Origin: an uncultured Bacilli bacterium
GTDB taxonomy: Bacteria; Bacillota_I; Bacilli_A; RF39; UBA660
DNA: 25,653 nt
NCBI GenBank assembly: GCA_934140355.1
Contig: CAKPBH010000019.1
Location: forward strand, 1-25,653
Reading direction: 5' to 3'
The position numbers and the translations under genes were made by a program. Positions 9,401 through 17,145 of the stretch are shown piece by piece. Numbering within the stretch: the stretch's first letter is position 1; each line of letters opens with the position of its first letter. The notes beneath the pieces are model-generated. The model saw nothing but the letters and a program-made list of their open reading frames with translations, did no database searches and was not told the DNA's origin.

Positions 9401-9563
9401 TGAAATTTTGATTATTGATTATAAGTTATCTAATATTTTGGATAGCGCATATGATTTGCAATTGAAGGGCTACTATCATTATGTTTCTAAAAATACAAAT
9501 AAAAAAATAAGACTTTATTTATACTCTTTAATGAGTGGAGAGTTTAGAGAAGTAGAAGTGTAG
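6417..9563 (+). CDS. addA: ATP-dependent helicase/nuclease subunit A (AddA)
   Basis: UvrD/RecB-like superfamily 1A helicase with a C-terminal nuclease; with AddB it unwinds and degrades broken DNA ends. Motifs in order: Q-motif WTDEQWEAI, Walker A GAGSGKT (31-37), Ia LTFTKAAAGEM, Walker B IDEYQDTND (D365, E366), III VGDIKQSIYRFRNA, IV NFRSR, V LMTIHKSKGLEYPV, VI RLFYVALTRAREKM. The nuclease has GIIDLM (D988), IIDYK (D1001, K1003) and the Q-x3-Y motif LKGYYHY. Length ~1,048, against ~1,230 in Bacillus. Start: ATG 6417 has GGGAG eight bases upstream; an in-frame TTG at 6390 would overlap the previous gene and has no ribosome site. Confidence 0.96.
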   Translation: MIPVKPEGVTWTDEQWEAIYEDGKNIIVSAGAGSGKTAVLTERVIRKLRDGVDVNRLLILTFTKAAAGEMADRIRKKIKKIPELREQLDLLDSAYITTFDSFALSIVKKYHYLLNVDSNIGIIDSSVITLEKLRIMDEIFLAYYEEENPKFLKMIRTFCTKDDEDIKSSILRISNQLDLLSDKTLYLNEYMDKYYHEERLKECVLEYFSLIQEKIDFIFQTVDDISLLDSEFAIKLEESLEILRGITCYNDIRSHLNVKLPSAPRGSEEDLKKLKAKISDTIKEIKTLAIYSDEEEIIDTLKNTSDTVSMMIEIILKFTEKMRQYKREKGAYEFNDIAIMAIDVVKNNDWVRAELTNYFQEIMIDEYQDTNDLQEEFISLISQHNVYMVGDIKQSIYRFRNANPYIFKNKYDLYQESNVDKKIDLNKNFRSRREVLENINTIFTLIMNDTLGGANYLESHQMIFGNEAYIKEDTLTSHEMEIVRYDYLKEDGFSKDEIEAFIIARDILDKVGSGYLVFDKEDGVLRKATYCDFAIIMDRATTFDLYKKIFGFLGIPLTILKNEKMNDENDILVICNLIKLILKLYKQEIDTEFKYLFISIARSFLYAMSDEEIFSYFISNNYLKSDLVSKCLLLSRRLSYTTPHQLIDDIVSTFSFYEKYITVGDIRGGIVKLSKVREMAVNLEALGYSIEEFSSHLSSLLDKGIEMQYEVNDNGSDSVKLMTIHKSKGLEYPVCYFSGLYKKFNISDLKERFLYDKTYGIIAPYFNEGIGEVIWKDLVRDKYLKEEISEKIRLFYVALTRAREKMIMVLPSCDKEDSLSSATVLSDTIKKNFRTLGDMIDFISFRLSSYEKKVSLADVHLTHDYAYLKKSNYQDSLCQVDKKIEVFSYHHEPSLGKSEVKNFSLKNHEIMSKSQYEVMRLGTMVHEYLEYFSFRSPNYEKILDERVRKMIKTLMNSPLLGRIDEAKIYQEYEFVFEEDGEKFHGIIDLMLEYDDEILIIDYKLSNILDSAYDLQLKGYYHYVSKNTNKKIRLYLYSLMSGEFREVEV

Positions 9564-9595
9564 AGAGAATTAGAAATAGAGAGGAGAGAGACAAA

Positions 9596-9958
9596 GTGGC
9601 TAGAAAGTGTATTATTGTTAAAACTTATTGTGATAGAGAAGATGTTATGAATAGAATTATTGATTGCTTGCTAAAAAAAAGATTAGTGGCGGGAAGTCAA
9701 GTAGTAGAGGTGAATTCGAAATATTGGTGGAATCATACTTTATGTGAAAAATGTGAGTATCAATTGTTTTTTCGAAGTACTTATGATTTATTTCCTCTAA
9801 TTAAGAAAGAAATTTTAGAGAGTCATAATTATGAGGTGCCAGAGATTTCTTGTACAGAGATTTTAGATGCTTCTTTGGAATTTTTGGATTGGATACGTAG
9901 AGAAGTTAGAGGAGAGGAGTTGATAGGCCTTGATGAAAATAAAAAATATTATTTTTGA
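9596..9958 (+). CDS. cutA: CutA-family protein (CutA1, divalent-cation tolerance type)
   Basis: Small trimeric ferredoxin-fold protein of the CutA1/PII-like group; it was named for copper tolerance in E. coli but its role is unsettled. Family features are a first strand (KCIIVKTY), LLKKRLVAGSQVVEVNSKYWW with the conserved tryptophan pair, a core FRSTYDLFPLIKKEIL, the conserved HNYEVPEI and a final SLEFLDWI. At 120 residues it matches the family. The start codon is GTG, chosen because GAGGAGAG lies just upstream. The 3' end overlaps the HAD gene by 26 bp, so the two are translationally coupled in the addA unit. Confidence 0.85.
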   Translation: MARKCIIVKTYCDREDVMNRIIDCLLKKRLVAGSQVVEVNSKYWWNHTLCEKCEYQLFFRSTYDLFPLIKKEILESHNYEVPEISCTEILDASLEFLDWIRREVRGEELIGLDENKKYYF

Positions 9959-10550
9959 TATTGGTAATGTGATTCTTCATTTTGATTTAGAGAAAGTTCT
10001 TCCTCATTTTGCTAAGACAGAGGCGGAGCGGAATTTTCTGATTCAAGAGGTTGTTCATTCTCCTGAGTGGCTTTTATACTCTTTAGTGGATACTGGTTTT
10101 CTTTCTAGACAACAGGCTATTGCTATTGTAGAGGATAGAACTAATCATAAGAATGATAAATTGATAGAAGAATTTTGGTATCACTATAATGAATATAGTT
10201 TTATTGATGAAAAAGTCCTTAATCAGCTTAAAATTTTAAAAGAGAAGGGGTATTCTATTTATTTGCTTTCTAATATTAATGAACATACGTTTATTTCGAT
10301 TCAAGATAGTGAGTTATTTAAGATAGTAGATGGGTATGTATTTTCCTATCTTGAGCATCAAGTAAAGCCATATGAATCGATTTATTTGACATTATTAGAG
10401 AGATTTAAATTGCAAAAAGAGGAATGTTTGTTTATTGATGATAATCTTAATAATGTATCTACTGCTAAGAAATTAGGAATGCAGGCTGAAGTGGTTATTC
10501 CCGATTGTTATCATAGTATTATTGAAGTGTTAGAGAAAAATAAAATTTGA
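9933..10550 (+). CDS. HAD-superfamily hydrolase (YihX-like phosphatase)
   Basis: Soluble phosphatase of the haloacid dehalogenase superfamily, subfamily IA. Motif I is IIFDIGNVILHFD with the nucleophile aspartate; here the second acidic position of DxD is asparagine-containing DIGN, as in the YihX (glucose-1-phosphatase) type. Motif II is LLSNINE, the motif III lysine is in VKPYESIY and motif IV is CLFIDDNLNNV. About 205 residues, normal for the subfamily. The ATG at 9933 is preferred over TTG at 9930; a GAGGAG lies 14 bases upstream inside cutA. The last gene of the unit; its end abuts the terminator of the convergent gene. The substrate is not predictable. Confidence 0.88.
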   Translation: MKIKNIIFDIGNVILHFDLEKVLPHFAKTEAERNFLIQEVVHSPEWLLYSLVDTGFLSRQQAIAIVEDRTNHKNDKLIEEFWYHYNEYSFIDEKVLNQLKILKEKGYSIYLLSNINEHTFISIQDSELFKIVDGYVFSYLEHQVKPYESIYLTLLERFKLQKEECLFIDDNLNNVSTAKKLGMQAEVVIPDCYHSIIEVLEKNKI

Positions 10551-10575
10551 GAAATTCATTCCTTTTTTTCTCAAA
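10534..10575 (-). terminator. Terminator of the minus-strand gene
   Basis: A perfect 9-bp stem (10546-10554 with 10567-10575) and a 12-base loop. Read on the minus strand the hairpin is followed by TTTTATTTTTCTC, a U-rich tract; on the plus strand it is followed by A, so it serves the leftward gene at 10611-11705. It overlaps the last bases of the HAD gene. Confidence 0.65.
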
Positions 10576-10610
10576 ATAAAAAAAGATAGGGAAGAGACGT
10601 AATTTTTAAG

Positions 10611-11705
10611 TTACTTTTCTTTTTTTCTTTTTTTTACTAAAGATGAATTTATTTTCTTTTCTTCATTAAGGTCATAATCTTTTTCAATTGGTTTTATTGG
10701 TTGAAGAGAAGTTTTTTGACAATAGTGATTGTTTTTTTGGGTATATCGTTCTAAATTTCTTTTATTCTCTTGTTGGTTTCTTTTTAAGTCACTAATTTTT
10801 TTCGTTTGTTTTTCAATTAATTGTTTTAATCTATCTTGTTCTAGATCAGCATCAAATTCTGTTTTGATTGTTTTTGGTAGTTTGTTTTCTCCTAACAGAT
10901 TATTCATCTGGTTAAATAGTTTTAAATGATTATTATTTCTTTTTTTTAGATAAGTAGTGCTACAAATTGTTCCTAAAGTAAAGGTAGAAAATGGAATTAA
11001 TAAGTTTCCTAAATGACTAATCATAATTGTTGGTATGCTAGAAAAAATCATTAAAAATGTACCAGTTGCTAGAGAGATTAGAATTGTATTTAGAATTTTA
11101 AATTTTTTGGGTAATCTGACATCCCAAAAATAATCTGCTATAAATTTTTTTGTTATCAGTAGGTCTAACTTATCCGTCTCTTCTTTGATTTTTGTTTCTA
11201 ACTCTTCTTTTTTTAAATTAATGTTTTGAGAAGAATCATTAGGTGAGGTTAAATCTTTTTGTTTTAATAAATTTATACTTTGGGTTATGATTTGATTTCT
11301 CTTTTCTTTTTTGTTTATTTCTAGTTGGTAATTTGCTTGTTCTTTTAACAATTCAAATTGAGTAGTAGAGGAAGAAAAACTTTGTAGTTGTTTCTTAGTT
11401 TGGTATTTTCTCTCTAAGAAAAATTGACTTATTTTACCTATTGTTATGGAACTTCCAAGTAGTGCAAGAGAAAATTCGTAGGTAAAAATATTAGGACTAT
11501 TAAGAGTGGTTGTTGTTAATATGCTGATTGCTGTTAATAGTAGATAAGTTATCATTGAAATTGAGAAGATATTTATTAGCTTAAATTCAGAACTGTTTGT
11601 TTGTAGTATTCTATTTCTTTCTTTGGCTATTTCCATTTGTTGTTTATTTTTCACTTGTTGTTCTTTTAATTCGATTATGCTTTTTAGTTGCTCATTTTTA
11701 TTCAT
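10611..11705 (-). CDS. Unrecognised membrane protein with coiled coils
   Basis: A 364-residue protein that I do not recognise. Residues 1-42 are a charged helix (KEQQVKNKQQMEIAKERNR). Two membrane helices follow at ~43-68 and ~75-96, then a charged, coiled-coil-like middle (~97-200), two more membrane helices at ~202-224 and ~228-254, and a long basic/polar tail (~255-364) rich in K, Q, N and E that ends in KKRKKEK. No signal peptide, no catalytic motif and no cysteine signature is seen. The helix-pair layout suggests an integral protein with cytoplasmic coiled coils. The start has GAAAGGAAA upstream on the minus strand. It is the only large minus-strand gene of the window, has its own terminator and sits as a lone unit between two rightward operons, so it may be an acquired gene. 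Confidence 0.72.
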   Translation of the reverse strand: MNKNEQLKSIIELKEQQVKNKQQMEIAKERNRILQTNSSEFKLINIFSISMITYLLLTAISILTTTTLNSPNIFTYEFSLALLGSSITIGKISQFFLERKYQTKKQLQSFSSSTTQFELLKEQANYQLEINKKEKRNQIITQSINLLKQKDLTSPNDSSQNINLKKEELETKIKEETDKLDLLITKKFIADYFWDVRLPKKFKILNTILISLATGTFLMIFSSIPTIMISHLGNLLIPFSTFTLGTICSTTYLKKRNNNHLKLFNQMNNLLGENKLPKTIKTEFDADLEQDRLKQLIEKQTKKISDLKRNQQENKRNLERYTQKNNHYCQKTSLQPIKPIEKDYDLNEEKKINSSLVKKRKKEK

Positions 11706-11858
11706 TTCTTTTTTCCTTTCTTTTTTGCATTTATTTTATCATAAAATAGTTATTTTTAGTAGAGTAAAATACTTCTTTCGTTTGTTCTTTTTATTAGGAG
11801 AAGATTAGGTAAGTATTTTTTCTTTAAAAAAAGACTATCTTAAATTTTCTTTTTATAT

Positions 11859-11864
11859 TATAAT
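11859..11864 (+). promoter_or_regulatory. Candidate -10 box for the ABC-2 unit
   Basis: TATAAT at 11859-11864 is a perfect -10 hexamer 39 bp before the ATPase start, in the 197-bp divergent gap 11706-11902. No good -35 box lies 16-18 bp upstream (TATCTT at the 17-bp position), so the promoter call rests on the -10, the location and the divergent arrangement. No clear promoter for the leftward gene could be picked. Confidence 0.4.
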
Positions 11865-11902
11865 GGATTTGGATAGTTAGATAATGCAGAAGGATGTGCA
11901 TT

Positions 11903-12799
11903 ATGTTAGTATTAGAATGTAGAAATGTTTTTAAAAAAATTGGACACCATGTGATTGTGTCAGACTTATCTTTTTCTTTAAATGAAGGAGATATTTTAGG
12001 CTTTATTGGACCGAATGGTGCTGGAAAGACCACTTCTATTAAAATGATGGTGGGACTACAGAGTTTAAGTGGGGGAAGTATTAAAATTTTTGGTTATGAT
12101 ATTAAGAAAGATTTTACGAAGGCGATTCGTCAAGTTGGAGCCATCGTGGAAAATCCGGATATGTATATGTATTTAACGGGTTATGAGAATTTAAAGATAG
12201 CGGCTTCTTTTTATCAAATTGATGCTTCTAGAATTGATGAGGTTGTGAGGATGGTTGGGTTAGAAGGGCGAATTCATGAGAAAGTTAAGAATTATTCTCT
12301 TGGCATGCGGCAACGACTTGGAATAGCAGCGTCGATTCTGCACCATCCGAAGTTATTAATTTTAGATGAACCCTTAAATGGGTTAGATCCTGAAGGAATT
12401 AAAGAGTTAAAAGATATTTTGTTGCATTTAGCGCATGAAGATAAAATGGCGATTATTGTCTCTAGTCATATTTTGTCGGAGTTAGAGTCATTTTGTAATA
12501 GAGTTTGTATTTTTTCTAAGGGCCATATTTTGAAAGATGCTACTATAGAGGAAATAAAAAAAATAACGGAAAAAGAAGTGTATCAATTGGAAGTAAGTAG
12601 TACAAAGTTAGATTCTATTTTATCTTCTTATTTGGTTATTGATGAGGCGCACATTGAACTTTCTTCAACGAAAGAGAATATTGTTAATATTTTAAAGGCT
12701 TTACTGTTAAATGATGTTTTGGTTTATGAGGTGAAAAGGAAGGTTTTGGGACTAGAAGATGTTTTCTTGAAAGTTATGGAGGCATCTCATGATTTTTAG
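11903..12799 (+). CDS. ABC-2 type transporter ATP-binding protein (BcrA/CcmA-like)
   Basis: ATPase of a two-gene ABC exporter whose permease is the next gene. Walker A GPNGAGKTT at 36-44, signature YSLGMRQRLGIAAS at 131-144, Walker B LLILDEPLNGLD from 151, H-loop VSSHILSE. The C-terminal ~85 residues form the variable domain typical of the BcrA/DrrA/NatA class. The 298-residue length is normal. Start: ATG 11903 gives nine bases after AGAAGG, whereas ATG 11894 touches the ribosome site directly. The 3' end overlaps the permease start by 11 bp. The class includes bacitracin/lantibiotic exporters, but the substrate here is unknown. Confidence 0.93.
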   Translation: MLVLECRNVFKKIGHHVIVSDLSFSLNEGDILGFIGPNGAGKTTSIKMMVGLQSLSGGSIKIFGYDIKKDFTKAIRQVGAIVENPDMYMYLTGYENLKIAASFYQIDASRIDEVVRMVGLEGRIHEKVKNYSLGMRQRLGIAASILHHPKLLILDEPLNGLDPEGIKELKDILLHLAHEDKMAIIVSSHILSELESFCNRVCIFSKGHILKDATIEEIKKITEKEVYQLEVSSTKLDSILSSYLVIDEAHIELSSTKENIVNILKALLLNDVLVYEVKRKVLGLEDVFLKVMEASHDF

Positions 12800-14207
12800 A
12801 TTGATTAAAATAGAGGTAAAAAAAGTCTTTAAAAGAAAGAGTATTTATGTGATTTGGGGGTTAATGTTGTTATTTTGTTTTATGAATAGTTTTTTGTACT
12901 TTCGAGATTATGATGATGAGGGGAGATATTTGTACTCAAAAGAGGATGATATTAATGAAGAGATAAAGGCTTTGGAAGAGGAAAAAGAGAAAGTTCAAAA
13001 TACAAATGCTACTGCTATTATTAAAACGAAGATAGAAATTTTAAAATTAAAGAAAAATTTTTCTAAAGATTCGTGGCAATATGCTAAAATAAATGATTAT
13101 TTATATGATGCGACCTATGAAAAAAATATTCGTTCTGAAGATAATGTGGCTTTGGAGCGTTACCAGGAACTTTTGGTAAAGTTTAAAAATAATGATTATC
13201 TTTATTTTTTGAAACAAGATAGAGATAACATTACAAACCAAATTAACGAAATAAAGGAAGAGATACTAGCAAGTGATGAGGACTTATTTTTAGAGCGGGA
13301 ATTAAAACAAAAAGAAGAGACTTTAAAAGTATTAAACTTTCGAATTAAAAATCATATTCGAGAAGATACTGGTTATTTGAATCAAGCACTTGTTTGTTAT
13401 GTTCAGGCGAGAGAGGAGATGCAGGAGGGGGGAAAAAATACTTATCAAGAACGTATCCATTATCAGGAATTGAAAAAAGAAAAGAAAATAAATGAATTTA
13501 TTTTAAAAAGTCGGGTGAATTATCAAAAGGAGAATACGGTTAATGCGCTGATTTTTGGGATTATGAATGATTATGAATTTTTCTTTGTGGTTATTCTTTT
13601 AATGGTTAGTGCCATGATGATTTGTGATGAGTATCAAGCGGGAACGTTTAAGTTTCTCTTGATAAAACCCGTAAGTCGATTTATAATAATATTAAGTAAA
13701 TATTTTACTTCGTTACTTATTTTAGGTTTTAGTATTCTTCTTGTTTTTAGTTTTCAATTTATCTTAGGAGGGATATTCTTTGGACTTGACTCCCTAAATT
13801 TAGGAGTAATTGTTTATGATTATGGTTTAGATAAAGTCTTAGTACTTCATGTATTTTTAGCATTCTTCTATTCCTTCTTGGCAAAGTTACCTTTTTATTT
13901 GATGATTGGTTTAATTTGCTTACTTCTTGGCGTTTTAACTACCTCAACTGTAACGTCGATGATGATTCCTTTGATGTTATCAATTTTTTCATCGTTTATG
14001 CTTGAAGTGGCAGTTTCCCATCAACTTTATTGGATGAAGTATTTGCCTAATTTTACTTGGAGATTTTCGGATTATTTATTTGCATCTTCTTCAAAATTAG
14101 AGGGACTTGGGTTTCGGTTTTCTTGTATTTGGTATAGTATTTATTTTGTGATTTTGTTTTTCTTTTTGGTAAAATTATTTCAACGAAGGGATATTCAAAA
14201 TGTGTAA
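12789..14207 (+). CDS. ABC-2 type transporter permease
   Basis: Membrane partner of the preceding ATPase. One membrane helix at ~17-36 is followed by a long charged segment (~45-245) predicted to be helical or coiled-coil, with many K and E residues (ALEEEKEKVQNT, EREL KQKEETL), placed between helix 1 and helix 2. Then come about five more helices: one near 262-282 ending in MMICDEYQAGTF, a feature of ABC-2 permeases, and further ones at ~300-335, ~355-395 and ~445-470. At 472 residues it is longer than most permeases because of the large first loop. GGAGG for its ATG lies inside the ATPase gene, so the two are translated together. Confidence 0.85.
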   Translation: MIFRLIKIEVKKVFKRKSIYVIWGLMLLFCFMNSFLYFRDYDDEGRYLYSKEDDINEEIKALEEEKEKVQNTNATAIIKTKIEILKLKKNFSKDSWQYAKINDYLYDATYEKNIRSEDNVALERYQELLVKFKNNDYLYFLKQDRDNITNQINEIKEEILASDEDLFLERELKQKEETLKVLNFRIKNHIREDTGYLNQALVCYVQAREEMQEGGKNTYQERIHYQELKKEKKINEFILKSRVNYQKENTVNALIFGIMNDYEFFFVVILLMVSAMMICDEYQAGTFKFLLIKPVSRFIIILSKYFTSLLILGFSILLVFSFQFILGGIFFGLDSLNLGVIVYDYGLDKVLVLHVFLAFFYSFLAKLPFYLMIGLICLLLGVLTTSTVTSMMIPLMLSIFSSFMLEVAVSHQLYWMKYLPNFTWRFSDYLFASSSKLEGLGFRFSCIWYSIYFVILFFFLVKLFQRRDIQNV

Positions 14208-14218
14208 GGAGGAATTTT

Positions 14219-14845
14219 ATGGCTTCTACTTTAAGAGGAATGATTACAAGTTATTTTCCTGATGTTTGGCCGGTAATTATTATTATTACTGTAATTTGTT
14301 GTTCTCTTAGAATTTCTTATTTAATTTTACATCAAGAGAAGTTTTGTTTTTATAAAGAGTTATTTATGTTACTTTTTATTCTTTATGTGATGTGTTTGTT
14401 TGAAATCGTTACGATTCAAGATGATAATTATGGTTTGTCTAATTTTATTCCTTTTCGGGAAATATTTCGCTATAGAGTGGGGAGTCGGCTATTTATTAAA
14501 AATATTATTGGGAATATTTTACTCTTTTTGCCTTATGGATATTTTGCCAGTGATTATTTAAAGGTGAAAAAGCCATTTTGGATTTTTTTCCTTACCATGA
14601 TTGTTTCTTTTACGATTGAGGTTGTTCAACTTTATATTGGAAGAACTTTTGATGTGGATGATATTATTTTAAATACAATAGGTGGAGGAGTCGGTTTTTT
14701 TATCTATTATGTTCTAGAAAGAGGAAAAGAGAGGTTACCTTCCTTTTGTCGGAGTGATGGATTTATTAATTTAGTAGTTATTGTAGTGTTGATTATTGGA
14801 ATAATTTATTTGTTTGATTTGCATGTAATGGAGTTTATTTCCTAA
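14219..14845 (+). CDS. VanZ-family membrane protein
   Basis: Integral membrane protein of the VanZ family, named for a teicoplanin-resistance accessory protein; most members have no known function. The hallmarks are all present: LSNFIPFREIF, NIIGNILLFLPYGYF, a helix ending in EVVQLYIGRTFDVDDIIL and NTIGGGVGFFI. There are about five to six membrane helices in 208 residues. An excellent ribosome site TAAGGAGGAA precedes the ATG. It starts 12 bp after the permease and probably shares its transcript. Confidence 0.88.
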   Translation: MASTLRGMITSYFPDVWPVIIIITVICCSLRISYLILHQEKFCFYKELFMLLFILYVMCLFEIVTIQDDNYGLSNFIPFREIFRYRVGSRLFIKNIIGNILLFLPYGYFASDYLKVKKPFWIFFLTMIVSFTIEVVQLYIGRTFDVDDIILNTIGGGVGFFIYYVLERGKERLPSFCRSDGFINLVVIVVLIIGIIYLFDLHVMEFIS

Positions 14846-14893
14846 ATTAAGTTAAGAATTTTTTGGTTTAAAATATGAGATGGAGGGATGATA

Positions 14894-15334
14894 ATGTTTG
14901 ATATTATCAATAATAGTAATGAGAAAGTGGAGGAGTTAGATACTCTAGAGGCATATATGAATTATGTTGTAGAAAGGTTGAAACTATCATCAGCAATTTT
15001 TAATTTTATTTTGGTGGATGAGGAGGAGATTCACAGGTTAAACAAAGATTACCGAGGTGTAGATCGGCCTACTGATGTGATTACGTTTGCTCTAGAAGAT
15101 GGAGATGATTTTCAAAATCCAGAGTTTCGGACGCTAGGGGATGTTTATATTTGTATCCCTGTTGCTTATAGACAGGCTTTGATGTATGGTCATTCTAGAA
15201 TTAGAGAGATTTGTTTCTTAGCGACACATGGTGTTTTGCATTTACTTGGGTATGACCATATGGAAGAAGAAGAAGAAAAGGAAATGTTTTCTTTACAAGA
15301 GGAGTTGTTAAAAGGGTATGAGATTAATCGGTAG
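14894..15334 (+). CDS. ybeY: Endoribonuclease YbeY
   Basis: Zinc-dependent endoribonuclease needed for 16S rRNA 3'-end maturation and ribosome quality control. The defining HGVLHLLGYDH motif gives H112, H116 and H122 as metal ligands, preceded by DYRGVDRPTDVITFAL, the other conserved family stretch. About 146 residues, typical. Start: ATG 14894 lies six bases after GGAGGG, while ATG 14888 abuts it. It overlaps dgkA and belongs to the era neighbourhood, as in many Firmicutes. Confidence 0.95.
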   Translation: MFDIINNSNEKVEELDTLEAYMNYVVERLKLSSAIFNFILVDEEEIHRLNKDYRGVDRPTDVITFALEDGDDFQNPEFRTLGDVYICIPVAYRQALMYGHSRIREICFLATHGVLHLLGYDHMEEEEEKEMFSLQEELLKGYEINR

Positions 15335-15728
15335 AATGAAAGTTAGAAAATTGTTAAGAAGTCAAGGGCATGCAAAATTTTTAGAAAGTGTTTCTCATGC
15401 GTTAGATGGAATTGCTTATACAGCGAGTCATGAGAGAAATTTTAGAATAGAAATTATGGCGGCTTGCTTGGTTACTGTATTTAGTTATTTTCTTCACGTT
15501 AGTGTGATAGAGTGGTGTATTTTACTTCTTACTATTTCTCTTGTTCTTGTGTTAGAAATGGTGAATACGGCAATTGAGAGAACTGTTGATTTGGTGACTA
15601 AGGATTATTATGAACTGGCTAAAAATGCAAAGGATGTTGCGGCTGGGGCAGTACTTATTGCAAGTATGTTTTCGGGTGTTCTTGGAATTTTGATTTTTTT
15701 ACCAAAAATAATTCTTTTATTTCGGTAA
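15318..15728 (+). CDS. dgkA: Diacylglycerol/undecaprenol kinase family protein
   Basis: Small membrane kinase; Gram-positive members phosphorylate undecaprenol, recycling the lipid carrier for wall synthesis. The signature EMVNTAIERTVDLVTKDYYE with AKNAKDVAAGAVLIAS contains the conserved glutamates, asparagine and lysine. Three membrane helices are visible (~50-68, ~75-92, ~112-135). At 136 residues the length is typical. The ATG at 15318 overlaps the ybeY end by 17 bp; an alternative ATG at 15336 right after the ybeY stop would remove six residues, and neither has a clearly better ribosome site. Confidence 0.92.
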   Translation: MRLIGRMKVRKLLRSQGHAKFLESVSHALDGIAYTASHERNFRIEIMAACLVTVFSYFLHVSVIEWCILLLTISLVLVLEMVNTAIERTVDLVTKDYYELAKNAKDVAAGAVLIASMFSGVLGILIFLPKIILLFR

Positions 15729-15763
15729 AATATTTATGTTATAAGTAAGAATTTAATTATAGG

Positions 15764-15784
15764 AAAATACTTTTAAGTATTTTT
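15764..15784 (+). terminator. Weak hairpin between dgkA and cdd
   Basis: AAAATACT (15764-15771) pairs with AGTATTTT (15776-15783) across a TTTA loop, eight pairs but only A-T rich plus two G-C. The T stretch is part of the stem. It may act as a partial terminator or mRNA processing site in the 81-bp gap before cdd; it is not strong enough for a firm call. Confidence 0.3.
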
Positions 15785-15809
15785 AATGTATAGAAAGAAG
15801 GAAGAAAAG

Positions 15810-16211
15810 ATGAAAGAAAAATTACAAAAGTTATTAAAAAATTCATATAGTAAATATTATCATTATCCAGTAGCGGCTATTATTGTGATGAAGGATGGCA
15901 GGGAGTTTAGTGGGGTTAATGTTGAAACCTCATCTCCGGCTAGCGGAATTTGCGCGGAAAGAAATGCTTTATATCATGCAATTACGTGTGGTTATACCAA
16001 AAGAGATGTTAGGGAGATTCATGTAATGAGTACCACAGAGAACGATTGTTTTCCTTGTTTTATTTGCAGGCATGCTCTTAGTGATTTATGCGATAAGGAT
16101 GTTCGAGTGTTTTCTCATACCTTTAGCGATAGTAGAGTTGTTTTTCATACGATTGAAGAATTATGTCCTTATCCTTTTTCGGACGATAGTATGAAAGAGG
16201 CGGGGGTATGA
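15810..16211 (+). CDS. cdd: Cytidine deaminase
   Basis: Zinc enzyme that deaminates cytidine and deoxycytidine to uridine forms in pyrimidine salvage. The catalytic GICAERNAL gives C48 and E50, and PCFICR gives the other zinc cysteines C83 and C86 (P82, R87). The substrate-binding NVETSSPA stretch is upstream. Length 133, normal for the tetrameric bacterial class. Start: ATG 15810, eight bases after AAGG; an upstream in-frame ATG at 15786 has no ribosome site and would add eight residues. The stop overlaps the era start as GTATGA. Confidence 0.95.
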   Translation: MKEKLQKLLKNSYSKYYHYPVAAIIVMKDGREFSGVNVETSSPASGICAERNALYHAITCGYTKRDVREIHVMSTTENDCFPCFICRHALSDLCDKDVRVFSHTFSDSRVVFHTIEELCPYPFSDDSMKEAGV

Positions 16212-17098
16212 AGAGTGGATTTGTAAGCATTGTAGGAAGGCCAAATGTTGGAAAAAGTACCCTTCTCAATGCTATTATTGGCAAGAAGATTGCTATTACT
16301 TCTAATACGGCTCAAACGACAAGAAATATGATTCAAGGTATTTATCACGGAAGGGATATGCAAATTATTTTTGTTGATACTCCTGGTATTCATAAACCTC
16401 ATAATAAGTTGGGGAGAGTTTTAAATAAACAAGCTTACTATAATTTGACTGATGTAGATGTGATTTTATTTTTGGTAGACGTTACAGAAAAACTAGGGAA
16501 TGGAGATAAGTTTATTTTAGAAAAGTTAAAAGAAAATGATGTTCCTGTAATTTTAGTTTTAAATAAAATGGATAAAATTACTTATCCAGAACTTTTACCT
16601 AAGATAGAGGAATACAAAGATTTATATCCATTTCAGGCAATTATTCCTGTTTCTGCTTATAAGAAAAAGAATTTAGAGGATTTAATCGAGACGGTTAGTC
16701 AATATTTACGTGATGATGTTACTTATTATGATGAAGATACTTTTACTAATGTGAGTGAGAAATTTTCTGTATCTGAGTTGATTCGGGAGAAGGTTTTATA
16801 TCATACTAAGGAAGAAGTGCCTCATTCTGTTACTTGTATTACGGAAGAGATTAGTGAAGATAAGAGTAGTATTCGGGTAATTGCTAGTTTGATTGTTGAC
16901 CGGGAAAATTTGAAAAAAATTTTGATTGGTAAAAATGGGGCAATGATTAAGAGAATTGGAATGGAAGCAAGACGTGATATTGAGGAGTTATTGGAGAAAA
17001 AAGTGTATTTAGATTTGCGTGTTCGGGTTGTTCCAAATTGGAGAGATAAGGAAAGTTTTTTGCGAGAACTTGGTTATGAAGATATTTCTCTTGATTAA
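16208..17098 (+). CDS. era: GTPase Era
   Basis: Essential GTPase that binds the 3' end of 16S rRNA and assists 30S assembly. G1 is GRPNVGKST (10-18), G3 DTPG (57-60), G4 NKMD (119-122) and G5 is the VSAYK region; TTRN in the switch I region is typical of Era. The C-terminal KH domain shows ILIGKNGAMIKRIG and ends in VRVVPNWRDKESFLRELGY. At 296 residues it has the usual length. The ribosome site is inside the end of cdd, and the start overlaps the cdd stop by four bases. Confidence 0.98.
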   Translation: MKSGFVSIVGRPNVGKSTLLNAIIGKKIAITSNTAQTTRNMIQGIYHGRDMQIIFVDTPGIHKPHNKLGRVLNKQAYYNLTDVDVILFLVDVTEKLGNGDKFILEKLKENDVPVILVLNKMDKITYPELLPKIEEYKDLYPFQAIIPVSAYKKKNLEDLIETVSQYLRDDVTYYDEDTFTNVSEKFSVSELIREKVLYHTKEEVPHSVTCITEEISEDKSSIRVIASLIVDRENLKKILIGKNGAMIKRIGMEARRDIEELLEKKVYLDLRVRVVPNWRDKESFLRELGYEDISLD

Positions 17099-17145
17099 TG
17101 TATAAATTTTATCTATTTTACGCAATATGATAATGGTGATAATTA

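Noticed and set aside
10586..10625. Plus-strand terminator after the HAD gene (GTAA/TTAC followed by T-rich DNA)
   Set aside because: Only about four pairs; the T-rich tract is the lysine-coding end of the minus-strand gene. Plus-strand termination here may occur but is not supported.
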